DNA of 57,837 nucleotides from a virus: the IMG/VR virus record IMGVR_UViG_3300042923_000257, positions 1-57,837 of that record; one strand, written 5' to 3'. The translations under genes were made by a program, and so were the position numbers. The notes under the pieces were generated by a model. The model worked only from the letters and a program-made list of their open reading frames with translations, was not told the DNA's origin and did no database searches. Below, one piece after another: positions 6,825 through 15,195 of the stretch (positions are counted from its first letter, which is position 1; each line of letters begins with the position of its first letter).

Positions 6825-6919
6825 GTGTTTGTGCCTAAGGCACTCTCTCTCACCCGGATACCGTCTCCACGGAATCCAGTACAGGGGCCGGCCTAGTAGG
6901 GCCGGCTACAGGGGGGACG

Positions 6920-7123
6920 TCACTCATCGGGGGACGTCAGATAGGCACGGAGCGTCTTTGCATTCTCGACACGCTGAGCAAGTTCACCCGCGGACAGAGC
7001 AACGGCAGACAGCGTCACAGCAGACTGCCAGGGGAGTGTGTCCAGCACGGCAACGGCTACAGGAGCAACGGCAACGACCACACCAGAGAAACGGACTACG
7101 TGGCGGAGTACCCATTCTCTCAT
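6920..7123 (-). CDS. Small membrane protein, possible holin or lysis accessory
   Basis: A 67-residue product, leftward like the lysis genes. It has a basic N-terminus (MREWVLRHVVR), a hydrophobic segment of about 20 residues (FSGVVVAVAPVAVAVLD), a second segment (SAVTLSAVALSAG) and a charged tail. This is the size and topology of a small holin, and it is the last gene of the late operon, just beyond the endolysin. The ribosome site is weak (GAAGGG). The other holin candidate is at 8650. Confidence 0.5.
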   Translation of the reverse strand: MREWVLRHVVRFSGVVVAVAPVAVAVLDTLPWQSAVTLSAVALSAGELAQRVENAKTLRAYLTSPDE

Positions 7124-7448
7124 TCATTCACCCTTCACTACGGGCCCCGACGGACCATGCCGCGGAGCACTGGAATCAACCTACGGCCGGCAGGAGTGGT
7201 CCTAGCCGGCCCACATCTGAATACAGGGACGGGATAAAGGGCACGAGAATGCCCATTAATTCATTCATGCATTCATTAGCAGGAGGAAAGCGGGAGGCCC
7301 CTGGAAAGGGCCTGAATTTGAATAGGTGGAATTGAGGGGGAGGGTTAGCGGGAATCGACGTCACGAAATTTCCGTGAACTCCTGCCAGGAAAAACGGGTT
7401 TCGTTTGGCATCCGCTTCGAGTTGAAATCCACCCATATTTGAAACGCG

Positions 7449-7463
7449 GTAAGTGACTCGCGC
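7449..7463. repeat. GTAAGTGACTCGCGC repeat, copy 1
   Basis: Exact 15-base match to 7564-7578; a close variant is at 8976-8990. All three sit between genes of the lysis region. Confidence 0.6.
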
Positions 7464-7563
7464 GCGGGGGCGTGCGAGCGAGCAGGCGTGGCCGGGCCCG
7501 CGAGAGCGAACCCGACCGAACCTGGTCGGCCAACCTAGTGAGATTGGTCGAACGAAAAGGCCC

Positions 7564-7578
7564 GTAAGTGACTCGCGC
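7564..7578. repeat. GTAAGTGACTCGCGC repeat, copy 2
   Basis: Lies directly after the endolysin stop codon on the leftward transcript. Confidence 0.6.
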
Positions 7579-7582
7579 CGGC

Positions 7583-8650
7583 TTACGCCTTCGGCACCTT
7601 CAGTTGGTCCCAGGTCTGCTTACCGGGCCAACCGTCAGCAGCAGTGCCGCGGTGACCCTTCTTGAGCTGCCACTTCCGGTAGCTCTTGCGGTCAGCCTCG
7701 GTCCACTGAGGACCAGGACCAGAGCTGTAAGCGGAGCAACCCTCGGCAACCAGACGCTTGCCCATACGGGTGATGAGGTCAGATCGCGGAGCCTTCTTGA
7801 AGTACGCCTCACCCGGGTAGGGCTCGTACTCCACCTTGGCCGGGGGCTTGGAGGCAGTCTTCCCAGGAACCTTGAGCTTCTGCCCAGGCTTGATGACGTA
7901 AGGGGCCTTCAGGCTGTTGAGCTTGGCAAGCTCCTGCCAGTCGACCTTCAGCTTCCGGCCAATACCCGAGAGGGTGTCGCCGGCCAGGACCGTGTAGGTG
8001 GAGCCGGTGGGCTTGGGCTCAGCCGGCTTCTGCGGGGTCGTGGTGGTCTTACCCTTCAGGGCCTCTTCGAGGTCATCCCGGACAAGGTCCATGTCCATCA
8101 TCTTGCCGGGGGCGTAACCCGGGTCCCACTTACCGGGGGACCCCGACTCACCATGCCCGATCAGGCTGTACTTGTTCCACCCGTGGAAGTCGTGAACAGC
8201 AGCAGCAAGCTTGATCAGGGCCTTGTACTGGGCATCCGTCATCTTGTGGGAACCCGAGTACCAGATTTCAACGCCGTAGAAATGCCGGTTGAAGTCGGTG
8301 TTCGACTCGTTGTCGACAGGAGCCGGACGCTCGTCTATGACAGCGTCCAGGACGTCATCATCCCCAAGACCGGCATGGTTGGCACGACCCCAGCCGATGA
8401 GGTGGACAGTGCCGTCCTGGGCCAGGCCGAAGTGACAGAGCGGGCCAGGAAGCCCGGAGATGCCGTTGTAGAGAAGGGAACGCTGGTCCTTGGCATCACT
8501 ACCCGTGTGGTGGACCATGAAGCCGTGCATAGGGCCCCAAGGGCCCTTGTGGTTACGGTTGTGGGTCTCCCAACCCTGGTATTCCTTGTACGAGACTCCC
8601 CACTTCTTGAGCTGAGCAAGAATCTGAGTTGGAGTCATGGGAGTAGCCAT
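7583..8650 (-). CDS. Endolysin: N-acetylmuramoyl-L-alanine amidase with LysM and peptidoglycan-binding domains
   Basis: A 355-residue, three-domain lysin. Residues about 35-190 are a PGRP/amidase_2 fold with zinc-ligand-like histidines (GFMVHHTGS near 43 and LIGHGESGSPGKWDPG near 165). Residues about 220-265 are a LysM repeat (YTVLAGDTLSGIGRKL). The C-terminus (YRKWQLKKG to ADGWPGKQTWDQL) is a peptidoglycan-binding domain. It cleaves the amide bond between MurNAc and the stem peptide at the end of the lytic cycle. There is no signal peptide, so it needs a holin; its ATG overlaps the stop of the holin-like gene upstream. Confidence 0.9.
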   Translation of the reverse strand: MATPMTPTQILAQLKKWGVSYKEYQGWETHNRNHKGPWGPMHGFMVHHTGSDAKDQRSLLYNGISGLPGPLCHFGLAQDGTVHLIGWGRANHAGLGDDDVLDAVIDERPAPVDNESNTDFNRHFYGVEIWYSGSHKMTDAQYKALIKLAAAVHDFHGWNKYSLIGHGESGSPGKWDPGYAPGKMMDMDLVRDDLEEALKGKTTTTPQKPAEPKPTGSTYTVLAGDTLSGIGRKLKVDWQELAKLNSLKAPYVIKPGQKLKVPGKTASKPPAKVEYEPYPGEAYFKKAPRSDLITRMGKRLVAEGCSAYSSGPGPQWTEADRKSYRKWQLKKGHRGTAADGWPGKQTWDQLKVPKA

Positions 8651-8919
8651 TAGAGCCCCCTCTGTATTCGAAGCTCTTCGAGCTTCTGTGGGTCAATGGT
8701 GGAGAGCAGGGAAACCAAGTTGCGGTTGTACTGCTCCAGATGTGTAAGCCGGTTCTTGATTTCTTCCAGCTCTCCGAAGAGGCGATCGGCGCGAGTCTTC
8801 TGGGCCTCGGCCTCTTCCTTCCAGATGCGGGCGGAGTTAGTTCGAATGCTTGCGGCCACGAGGGCAGCGGCGCCGGAAATGCCGGCTAGGGCCCCGCCAA
8901 GGTTTATGAGATCGAGCAA
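8650..8919 (-). CDS. Holin-like membrane protein with coiled coil
   Basis: An 89-residue product with a TTG start at 8919 supported by AGGGGG upstream. The N-terminus (INLGGALAGISGAAALVAASI) is a single hydrophobic segment; residues about 35-75 are a charged coiled coil (EAEAQKTRADRLFGELEEIKNRL). One membrane span plus a cytoplasmic coil is seen in class III-like holins and in spanin-type accessory proteins. Overlap with the endolysin start supports a lysis role. Confidence 0.6.
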   Translation of the reverse strand: MLDLINLGGALAGISGAAALVAASIRTNSARIWKEEAEAQKTRADRLFGELEEIKNRLTHLEQYNRNLVSLLSTIDPQKLEELRIQRGL

Positions 8920-8975
8920 GGTTCCCCCTCATATGGAATCCGCACGAAGACGAAAACCACTGAGCGGGGATCTTC

Positions 8976-8990
8976 GTAAGCAACTCGCGC
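8976..8990. repeat. GTAAGTGACTCGCGC repeat, variant copy
   Basis: Reads GTAAGCAACTCGCGC, two changes from the copies at 7449 and 7564; lies between the holin-like gene and the tail fibre gene. Confidence 0.5.
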
Positions 8991-9010
8991 GGCTAAGTGG
9001 TCATGAGTGA

Positions 9011-9036
9011 GGGGCCGCCCCCGACAGGACGACCCC
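9011..9036 (-). terminator. Hairpin after leftward operator-like site
   Basis: On the minus strand GGGGTCG and CGGCCCC form a 7-bp stem (one G-U pair) directly downstream of the 13-bp site at 9042, repeating the site-then-hairpin arrangement. Confidence 0.5.
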
Positions 9037-9041
9037 TTTGT

Positions 9042-9054
9042 GTCTCGTTTCAAC
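9042..9054 (-). promoter_or_regulatory. 13-bp operator-like site GTTGAAACGAGAC (leftward)
   Basis: Points leftward, as does transcription, five bases after the stop of the tail fibre gene and ahead of the lysis genes. No -10 box follows. Confidence 0.6.
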
Positions 9055-9059
9055 TTTGG

Positions 9060-11717
9060 TCACGCGCCAAGGTTGTTGGTCGGGGTTGTTCCCGCACCTG
9101 CGTACTCCAGAACGCCAACAGCCAGAGTGCCCTTGGTGATCAGGATGTTTCCGGTGATCATGTTGGGGCCGGCATCTCCCATGGCCTCTTCCCGAATGAG
9201 AGACCTCGTCCGGCCATCAGTCGGAGACGAGGTCAGGGTGTTGCCCTGAATGTTGTTGTTCTTCGAGCCGTACTCCAGGTGGATACCGGAGACCTGCCCA
9301 TTCAGGGTGCCTACCTCACCAGGACTGAAGATGGTGCAAGCCGAGACGATGTTGCCAGTAGCCGCAATGAAGACGGAATCTCCAGCAGTGCCATCGAAGT
9401 TGCATCCAACAATCTTGGTAGCACTACAGTCCTGAAGACGAACACCCTTGGTGTTGTTCGTTGCCCCACCGACGAAGTTGCACGAGTCGATGAACTGCGT
9501 TCCCGCCCGGTCAAGGATGCAAGTAGCGGTCTCAAGCCCTGTACCTCCGGAGCCTCCGAGGAACTCGAAGTCACAGCCGATGATCTGGTTCTCATCGCTG
9601 CTGTTCATCTGGATTCCACGGCCAGGCCCAGGAGAGGTCATGGACTCATCGAAGAGGCATCCGATCACCCGGTTGTTGTGGCCGAAGGCAGCATTGTTCA
9701 TGCCCCCCAGGTACAGGGCATCATCCCGGCATGCGATGAAGTGGACGTTGTCGAACCGGCAAGCCACTGCACCGGCACCGTAGAGACCACCAGAGGTGCC
9801 CGCGGTGCCCTGCTCCAGGCAGTTGCCGTCAATGGTGAGATCCCGAACCGTGATCCTGGTGTCCTCACCGGTCATGCGGAAGATGTAGCAGTTGCTGGCA
9901 CCCTTGAGCTTGACCCGTGCACCCCAACCAGAGCCGATAAGGGCGTAACCCTCACCAGCAGGCAGGACAACAGGAGTTGAGACGAGGAAGGTGCCGGTGG
10001 GGAAGTAGACGGTCGTCTTGTCGGCAGCAGCTTGGTTCACTGCGGCCTGGATAGCCGCGGTGTCGTCAGAGAGGCCGTCTCCTCGTGCACCGAAAGCCTT
10101 GACGTTGTGCCAGCCAAGGGCAGCATCTGAGGCGTCGATGACAACTCGGTCTTCGGCGTAATTGTTACCGGCCACTGTGGTGATCATGCCCAGGGTAACT
10201 CGGTTGTTGTTGCCTTCGTCGTACAGCCCCGCAGTCAGGCCGTGGAGGTAGGCGTTGTCGATCTGCACGTCCCGAGCACCGCCGATGCGGATGCCGTACT
10301 GGGGAGAGGTGTTGGCTGTACCACCATCGTCCGTGCCCACGTAGCAGGTGACCCCGTTGACGACCACAGGAGACTGATTGCCGAGCTTCAGGCCGGCGTA
10401 GCCACCACCACCAGGACCACCGTTACGGCCGTCTCTCCGGGTCATCAGAGCGTTGATGAGGATGGCACCGTTACCGGTGCTGTCCACCCGGACACCGTCC
10501 CAGGCGTTGCGGTCAGTCGAGCAATTGGACAGGGTCATGGAGCCCGAGCCGGGCCAGTTGCCCCAAGCTCCAGTGATGTGGAAGCCAAACTCACCGTTCC
10601 ACTCGGCCCGGCACTTCTCCACGATGGTGTTGGCACAGTTGACCAACTTGAAGCCACTGAACTTGGAGCCGATGACCTGGCAGTCCTCAAGGGTGAGGTC
10701 AGTGTTCCTCTCGAAGATCATGCCTGCGCCCTTGACGTTGTCCACCATCACGGAGTGGAGGCGCCAGGAGTACGGCCAATCACCGGCAGCGTTGGGGGCG
10801 GAAGTGATGCCGTCGTGGGAGACCTTGCGGATACAGACGTCCCGCATGACAACGTTCTGAACGTTGCCCTTGGCATAGATACCGTCAACGATCGGGCCGG
10901 TAGCCTTCGATCCGTCAAGCATCAGGTTGTAGAGGCGCTGTTCGCCGTTGATGGCAGGGTGAACTCCGTCGTTCTCCCCGACAATCCGGATCATAGCCCC
11001 TCCAGTGAAGGAGGGGAGGGCCTGGATATAGCAAGGGAAGTCGTTGTCCGTCATCCCAGGACCGACCATCAAGTTCGAGTGAGATCCCTGAAGGGTGATG
11101 CCCCGAGGAAGGTCAAGGGGCTGGGAGGTGCGGTACACGCCCTTGGGTAGGTGGACCACTCCACCGATGCCGGCTGCGTTGATCGCAGTCTGAAGAGCCG
11201 TGGTGTCATCTGCTATGCCATCACCAACGGCGCTGTAGGGAGCATCCTGCACGTTGATCCATACGGAGGAGCCCCCTCCTCCACCTCCACCAGATCCGGT
11301 GGGGAGTTGGGCCGTAGGAACCTTCCCGAACTCGTCCAGAGTGGCAATGCCGTTAGCGGCACCCTTCTGGGCGTTGACCTCCTCCAGGGCGTCAGCCTTG
11401 GAACCGTGGGGGTCTTCCGCTTCGATGTGTGCTGCGAAGTCGGTAGCGAGGTTGACCGGGGTCATGGCCACTCGGCCGGCTCCGAAGTCTGCGTAGAGCA
11501 GGGTGACACCGTCAGGGCCGTAGAAGTGCTGCACCATGCCCTGGGTGTCAGACACGAGGGAAGTGATGGGGTTACCAGACGCGTCCTGGAGGTCAAGTAT
11601 TTGAGCAGCCCCAACCGTAGGACCGTCGTAAACGGTGCCTACGGCGTCAGGGACTCGCACGCCTTCAACGTCCTCAGCAACATCAGCGGCTGAACCACCA
11701 AACAGATTTCTAGCCAT
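9060..11717 (-). CDS. Tail fibre/tailspike with two pectate-lyase-type beta-helix domains
   Basis: An 885-residue product starting ATG after GGAGGAA. Residues 1-130 look like a virion-attachment region ending in a Gly-rich linker (SGGGGGGGSS). Two domains begin with the pectate_lyase_3 signature: GDGIADDTTALQTAI near 165 and GARGDGLSDDTAAIQAAV near 545. Each is followed by beta-helix repeats rich in Asn (NCANT, SNCSTDRNAWDG, NNRVIGC). Such proteins bind and often degrade surface polysaccharide. The tandem pair suggests duplication or a two-specificity spike. Confidence 0.75.
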   Translation of the reverse strand: MARNLFGGSAADVAEDVEGVRVPDAVGTVYDGPTVGAAQILDLQDASGNPITSLVSDTQGMVQHFYGPDGVTLLYADFGAGRVAMTPVNLATDFAAHIEAEDPHGSKADALEEVNAQKGAANGIATLDEFGKVPTAQLPTGSGGGGGGGSSVWINVQDAPYSAVGDGIADDTTALQTAINAAGIGGVVHLPKGVYRTSQPLDLPRGITLQGSHSNLMVGPGMTDNDFPCYIQALPSFTGGAMIRIVGENDGVHPAINGEQRLYNLMLDGSKATGPIVDGIYAKGNVQNVVMRDVCIRKVSHDGITSAPNAAGDWPYSWRLHSVMVDNVKGAGMIFERNTDLTLEDCQVIGSKFSGFKLVNCANTIVEKCRAEWNGEFGFHITGAWGNWPGSGSMTLSNCSTDRNAWDGVRVDSTGNGAILINALMTRRDGRNGGPGGGGYAGLKLGNQSPVVVNGVTCYVGTDDGGTANTSPQYGIRIGGARDVQIDNAYLHGLTAGLYDEGNNNRVTLGMITTVAGNNYAEDRVVIDASDAALGWHNVKAFGARGDGLSDDTAAIQAAVNQAAADKTTVYFPTGTFLVSTPVVLPAGEGYALIGSGWGARVKLKGASNCYIFRMTGEDTRITVRDLTIDGNCLEQGTAGTSGGLYGAGAVACRFDNVHFIACRDDALYLGGMNNAAFGHNNRVIGCLFDESMTSPGPGRGIQMNSSDENQIIGCDFEFLGGSGGTGLETATCILDRAGTQFIDSCNFVGGATNNTKGVRLQDCSATKIVGCNFDGTAGDSVFIAATGNIVSACTIFSPGEVGTLNGQVSGIHLEYGSKNNNIQGNTLTSSPTDGRTRSLIREEAMGDAGPNMITGNILITKGTLAVGVLEYAGAGTTPTNNLGA

Positions 11718-11728
11718 AGTTCCTCCGC

Positions 11729-12796
11729 TTAGTCAAAGTCGTTTGTCTCGTAGACTCCCGTGATGGTCAGCACCGACTTGGCAGGAATCGTCTTAAGACC
11801 GTCCAACCCCTCCTTGAGGGTGTTGAAGTTGGTGTAGTGCAGATAACAGTTGGTGTTTCCACCATTCTCGTTCTTGCCCACAATGTGGAGAAAGTTCGGG
11901 AAGCTGTTCCGCTTCTCCGGGTTGTCTAGGAACCCGTAGAGGATGGTGTTGGTGGCCTTGGAGGTCGGCACAGGGAGAGTGAAGCCTATGGACCATCCTC
12001 CCGAAGCGGCATTAACCGCTGAGGTGGAGGTGTTGGAGATCCTCATGGAGAAGTACACGAGGCCCGGAGCGATGTACCTCCAGTAGCCCTTGCGGTTGGC
12101 CGCAGAAGGCTTGTTGGTCACCGTGAAGAGGTCCGGGGTGTACTCGACTCGGGATCCGAGGTGACGGGTGACTGCCTGGCCGTCCCGGCCCATGAAGCCT
12201 TCAAACTGGGCTCCGTCCTGGTTGGTGTCCATGTCCAGGAAGAAGGTGCCGCGGGGCATCAGCGCCGCGCTGTTCCCCGAGTTGATCGGGTAGACCACAT
12301 GCTGAGGCTGGTCGAACGGCATACGGAGGTTGAGGCTCACGGTGGCGTTGTTCGCTCCCGCGTTGACCTCCCAAAGAGGCAGCTCCCACAGAGAGCCGAC
12401 CTGCCGGCGGGGCTGGGGGACGACCGGGCTCGCAGCCGGCGTTCCCTGGACGAGCTTGATGTTCGTTGATCCGGTGGACATGTTCGTCTGGACGACGATC
12501 AGATCCTTCCGCGGGTTGGCGGTCAGGTTGTCCGGCACCGTGACGGTGAGAGGGGCAGTGAGTTCGTAGTAGAAGCCCCCAACCCAAGCCTTGCCAGGCT
12601 GGATTACTACGTTGCGGTTGGTGTTCACCCCAGCAGAGAAGGGGAGCGCGGTGCTTGCATAAGTAGTTGCGGTGAGCTGGAAGTCCACTCGGTCCCCGCC
12701 CCACAGGCGGGCCATGGACTGCCACTGGACCTGGGAGAGGTTCTTACTTCCACCACCGGCTGAGTCATCCGCAAACGGGTAGCTGATTTCTGCCAT
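11729..12796 (-). CDS. Minor tail / baseplate-associated protein
   Basis: A 355-residue product; the ATG at 12796 follows GAGGA and is preferred to an upstream in-frame codon that would overlap the neighbour. The N-terminus (MAEISYPFADDSAGGGSKNLSQVQWQSMARLWGG cut here to its theme) and a beta-rich body with an FFLDMDTNQDG segment resemble receptor-binding or upper-baseplate proteins of actinobacterial siphophages. It lies between the Gp37-like protein and the fibre. The exact role is inferred from position. Confidence 0.6.
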   Translation of the reverse strand: MAEISYPFADDSAGGGSKNLSQVQWQSMARLWGGDRVDFQLTATTYASTALPFSAGVNTNRNVVIQPGKAWVGGFYYELTAPLTVTVPDNLTANPRKDLIVVQTNMSTGSTNIKLVQGTPAASPVVPQPRRQVGSLWELPLWEVNAGANNATVSLNLRMPFDQPQHVVYPINSGNSAALMPRGTFFLDMDTNQDGAQFEGFMGRDGQAVTRHLGSRVEYTPDLFTVTNKPSAANRKGYWRYIAPGLVYFSMRISNTSTSAVNAASGGWSIGFTLPVPTSKATNTILYGFLDNPEKRNSFPNFLHIVGKNENGGNTNCYLHYTNFNTLKEGLDGLKTIPAKSVLTITGVYETNDFD

Positions 12797-12797
12797 T

Positions 12798-14189
12798 TCA
12801 CATCCTCGCTTCCAGTTTGCGCAGCTTCTCACGCATCTCAAATACGGACTTGTAGAGGTTCAGAGGGTCACCACTTCCTTGCTCCCCAATCTTCGGGGAG
12901 ACCGTTACGGCGTTTCCTCCGTCGTCAACGGTGATGTTCACTTCCCGGACCATGTCCACGTACTCGGCTCCGTCGATCTCCACGGTCACAAAGTCACCGA
13001 CGAAGTAGTCCCGACCGAACTTGGTCTGCGCAGTGTCAATGGGGTAGATCTGGAAGTTGCCGTTCTTCTCACCTTCCTTGAGGACGTCATCCGCGGCCTG
13101 CTCAATGACGTCTACGTAGTAGGCAATAGCTACCGGCTTGGCTTCTATGGTCTCGTACACCACAGCGTCATACTCGACGTCATGGTTGCCCTCAGGGTCA
13201 GCCTCAACGGCGTCCTCGTAAGCAGCCTTGGCCGCTGCAAGCTCTGGAGTCCATTCCTGCCCATCGGGGTTCGTCCCGATGTCTTCCCAGCCGTTGTCCA
13301 GCTTCTTGGTAACCAAGGTGGGCTGACCGTTCGAGGCAGTCTTGAGAGGGATGTCCCTGCGGTCCACGAACTGCTCAATCTGGAGGCCCCACTCAATTTC
13401 TGAGGCTGAGTCAATCTTCTGCCAGACGTAGCGTTCCTTGCCTTCGCCCTGGCAGGCGACGATGACCCGAGTCACCTTCGGAGCGGACAGGGTCCAGACG
13501 AACTCCCGGAGGTTGCCAAGTTCAGGAGAGAACCGGACCGACTTGGAGAGGTCCCGAGGCGTGTAGACGTCCAGGTCAATCGTCTTGGTGTTGGGGTTGT
13601 AGAGCAGTTGCCAACCGGTCTTCTTGGTACTGCACCACTCCATCAGCTTTTCCCCGATGACGTCGTACCTGAGAGTATCTGCCTTGAGGTCAGCGAACGG
13701 AGTAGGTGGAGTTCCTACATTGACGCCGGCTACCCGTCGATTGGCGATGGCAGAAGGCCCCAGAGCCTTGTCTATCTCGTTCCATACCAAGGTGTTCACG
13801 GCGCCTCTGGCCGCACGTACGTCCATCGGGCTTGACCACTGCTGAGAGACAGACTTGGAGGGGTCAGGGAAGGCAAGCCTGGAGAACGCAAGCTTGTTGT
13901 CTGTCTTCCCACCGACGAAGACCGATCCATCTGAGGAGTGCTGGACAGTGGTCCAGTACTTCTGGAAGTCCTCAATCTGCCCTGTCAGTAGAGGCTTCTC
14001 CACACCATCCTGGTAGATGGCTACCCCGCCACCTCGCTGAAGCAGCTCGGCTTGCGGAGTACCCGCCTTGACCAGGAGCTTCCAAGAGCCCTGGTCACAG
14101 AACTGGATTACCATGTCAAGCTGAATCCAAGTGTCAATCTCACCAATGCGGTTCAGATCCTTGTCCCGCACCTCAATTCTGTAGCCCAT
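12798..14189 (-). CDS. ReqiPepy6 Gp37-like tail protein
   Basis: A 463-residue product. The start (MGYRIEVRDKDLNRIGEID), the WQLLYNPNTKTIDLDVY stretch and the C-terminal VTVSPKIGEQGSG region match what I recall of the siphovirus ReqiPepy6 Gp37-like family, tail-tip hub proteins related to prophage tail endopeptidase/hub modules. It is located directly after the distal-tail-like protein, as expected. It ends in a short coiled coil (FEMREKLRKLEARM). Two-base gap to the upstream gene. Confidence 0.75.
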   Translation of the reverse strand: MGYRIEVRDKDLNRIGEIDTWIQLDMVIQFCDQGSWKLLVKAGTPQAELLQRGGGVAIYQDGVEKPLLTGQIEDFQKYWTTVQHSSDGSVFVGGKTDNKLAFSRLAFPDPSKSVSQQWSSPMDVRAARGAVNTLVWNEIDKALGPSAIANRRVAGVNVGTPPTPFADLKADTLRYDVIGEKLMEWCSTKKTGWQLLYNPNTKTIDLDVYTPRDLSKSVRFSPELGNLREFVWTLSAPKVTRVIVACQGEGKERYVWQKIDSASEIEWGLQIEQFVDRRDIPLKTASNGQPTLVTKKLDNGWEDIGTNPDGQEWTPELAAAKAAYEDAVEADPEGNHDVEYDAVVYETIEAKPVAIAYYVDVIEQAADDVLKEGEKNGNFQIYPIDTAQTKFGRDYFVGDFVTVEIDGAEYVDMVREVNITVDDGGNAVTVSPKIGEQGSGDPLNLYKSVFEMREKLRKLEARM

Positions 14190-14190
14190 A

Positions 14191-15180
14191 TCAGTAGCCC
14201 TCGTATCTCGGCTGGAATATCAGCCGTACCTTGGCTCCCGTAGCACCAGGAAGAATGTCGACGGTGCACGTTGAATCGCCTTCGGGGAGTGACCAGAGCT
14301 GAGGGTTGGCATCAAGGTCCGGCCAGTAGTTCGTTCCTTGGTCGTCCTTCAAGGACTTGTATCCGGGTCTCGTATCAACTGTGAGAGTACGGCCTGCGGG
14401 GACAACGTCAGAGCCGTCTCCAGGAGGAGTGACCCCGAAGGACTGCCCCTCAGGACTGACGAAGGTGAAGCCCTTGATGGGCCCTTCCAGCTCCCACCGC
14501 GGCCACGCTTCGACGTCTCCCGGATTGGAGACGTCGACTGAAGAGCCCGACACCATCCCTGCGTTCAGGCGCAGGGGATAGAACGCCTCGGTCGTGGAGA
14601 AGAACGCCTGCCCGCCACCGAACTCCCACTGAGCCACCTGGACATCGTCCGAGTAGAAGTAGGGGTCGTAGGCGACGAGTTGGATCCCGAACTTCTTCCA
14701 GGTGAAGCCGGACTGGTCCTGAGCCTCACTGCCCTCCATGCCGCTCTTGTAGTAGCACTTGAGGTAGCGGGGGACTCCGTCCCCTTCCACGAACTTCAGT
14801 ACACAGAACCCCTTCTTGGGGTTCAGGGATGTCACAAGCTTCTTTTGCAGAGCCTTCACGGTCTGTCTGTCAATGCCGTGTAGGTAGATCGGGAGCATGA
14901 CTTCCCGGGCAACTGCCCGAGCATCCCGGAAGATCCCCCCATCAAGATTGGGGCTGTCATCCGAGTGCAGTTCGAACGGAGGTGCATCCAACCCCGTAGC
15001 GCCGGGCATCATGAAGATGCCCGGCCACTTCGAGTTAGAGAAGTCAGTGAGGGGGATTTCCTCCCCCTCACCGTTCTTCCCTCGGATGGATACGTATGTC
15101 CGTCCCCAATGCACCGGCTGAGGGGGCTGGGGCCCTGTGGGCGTAGGCGTGATAACCCGCCTTAGCACCGGAATAGGCAT
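14191..15180 (-). CDS. Distal tail (Dit-like) protein
   Basis: A 329-residue product. A Pro-rich N-terminus is followed by a segment (LPIYLHGIDRQTVKALQKKL, GFCVLKF, FGIQLVAYDPYFYSD) characteristic of siphovirus tail-component/Dit proteins, and a beta-rich C-terminal half. Dit links the tail tube to the tip complex and starts adsorption-device assembly. It directly follows the tape measure gene, the conserved place for this protein. Confidence 0.75.
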   Translation of the reverse strand: MPIPVLRRVITPTPTGPQPPQPVHWGRTYVSIRGKNGEGEEIPLTDFSNSKWPGIFMMPGATGLDAPPFELHSDDSPNLDGGIFRDARAVAREVMLPIYLHGIDRQTVKALQKKLVTSLNPKKGFCVLKFVEGDGVPRYLKCYYKSGMEGSEAQDQSGFTWKKFGIQLVAYDPYFYSDDVQVAQWEFGGGQAFFSTTEAFYPLRLNAGMVSGSSVDVSNPGDVEAWPRWELEGPIKGFTFVSPEGQSFGVTPPGDGSDVVPAGRTLTVDTRPGYKSLKDDQGTNYWPDLDANPQLWSLPEGDSTCTVDILPGATGAKVRLIFQPRYEGY

Positions 15181-15195
15181 ACGTCCACCTCTTTC

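Larger units (their letters stand above)
7124..7582. other. Intergenic stretch downstream of the endolysin
   Basis: About 460 bases without a convincing gene. It holds ATTCATTC runs at 7122-7130 and 7259-7278 like those at both window ends, and two exact copies of GTAAGTGACTCGCGC (7449 and 7564). A leftward frame at 7176-7436 has no ribosome site and unlikely composition. Confidence 0.5.

Noticed and set aside
7176-7436. Leftward 86-codon frame downstream of the endolysin
   Set aside because: No ribosome site, Pro/Phe-rich product without a recognisable pattern, and it contains the ATTCATTC repeats.
7568-8653. Rightward 361-codon frame opposite the endolysin
   Set aside because: Exact shadow of a well-supported lysin; the product is low-complexity Leu/Arg/Gly-rich.
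10242-11150. Rightward frame opposite the tail fibre
   Set aside because: Shadow of the beta-helix gene; no ribosome site or family pattern.
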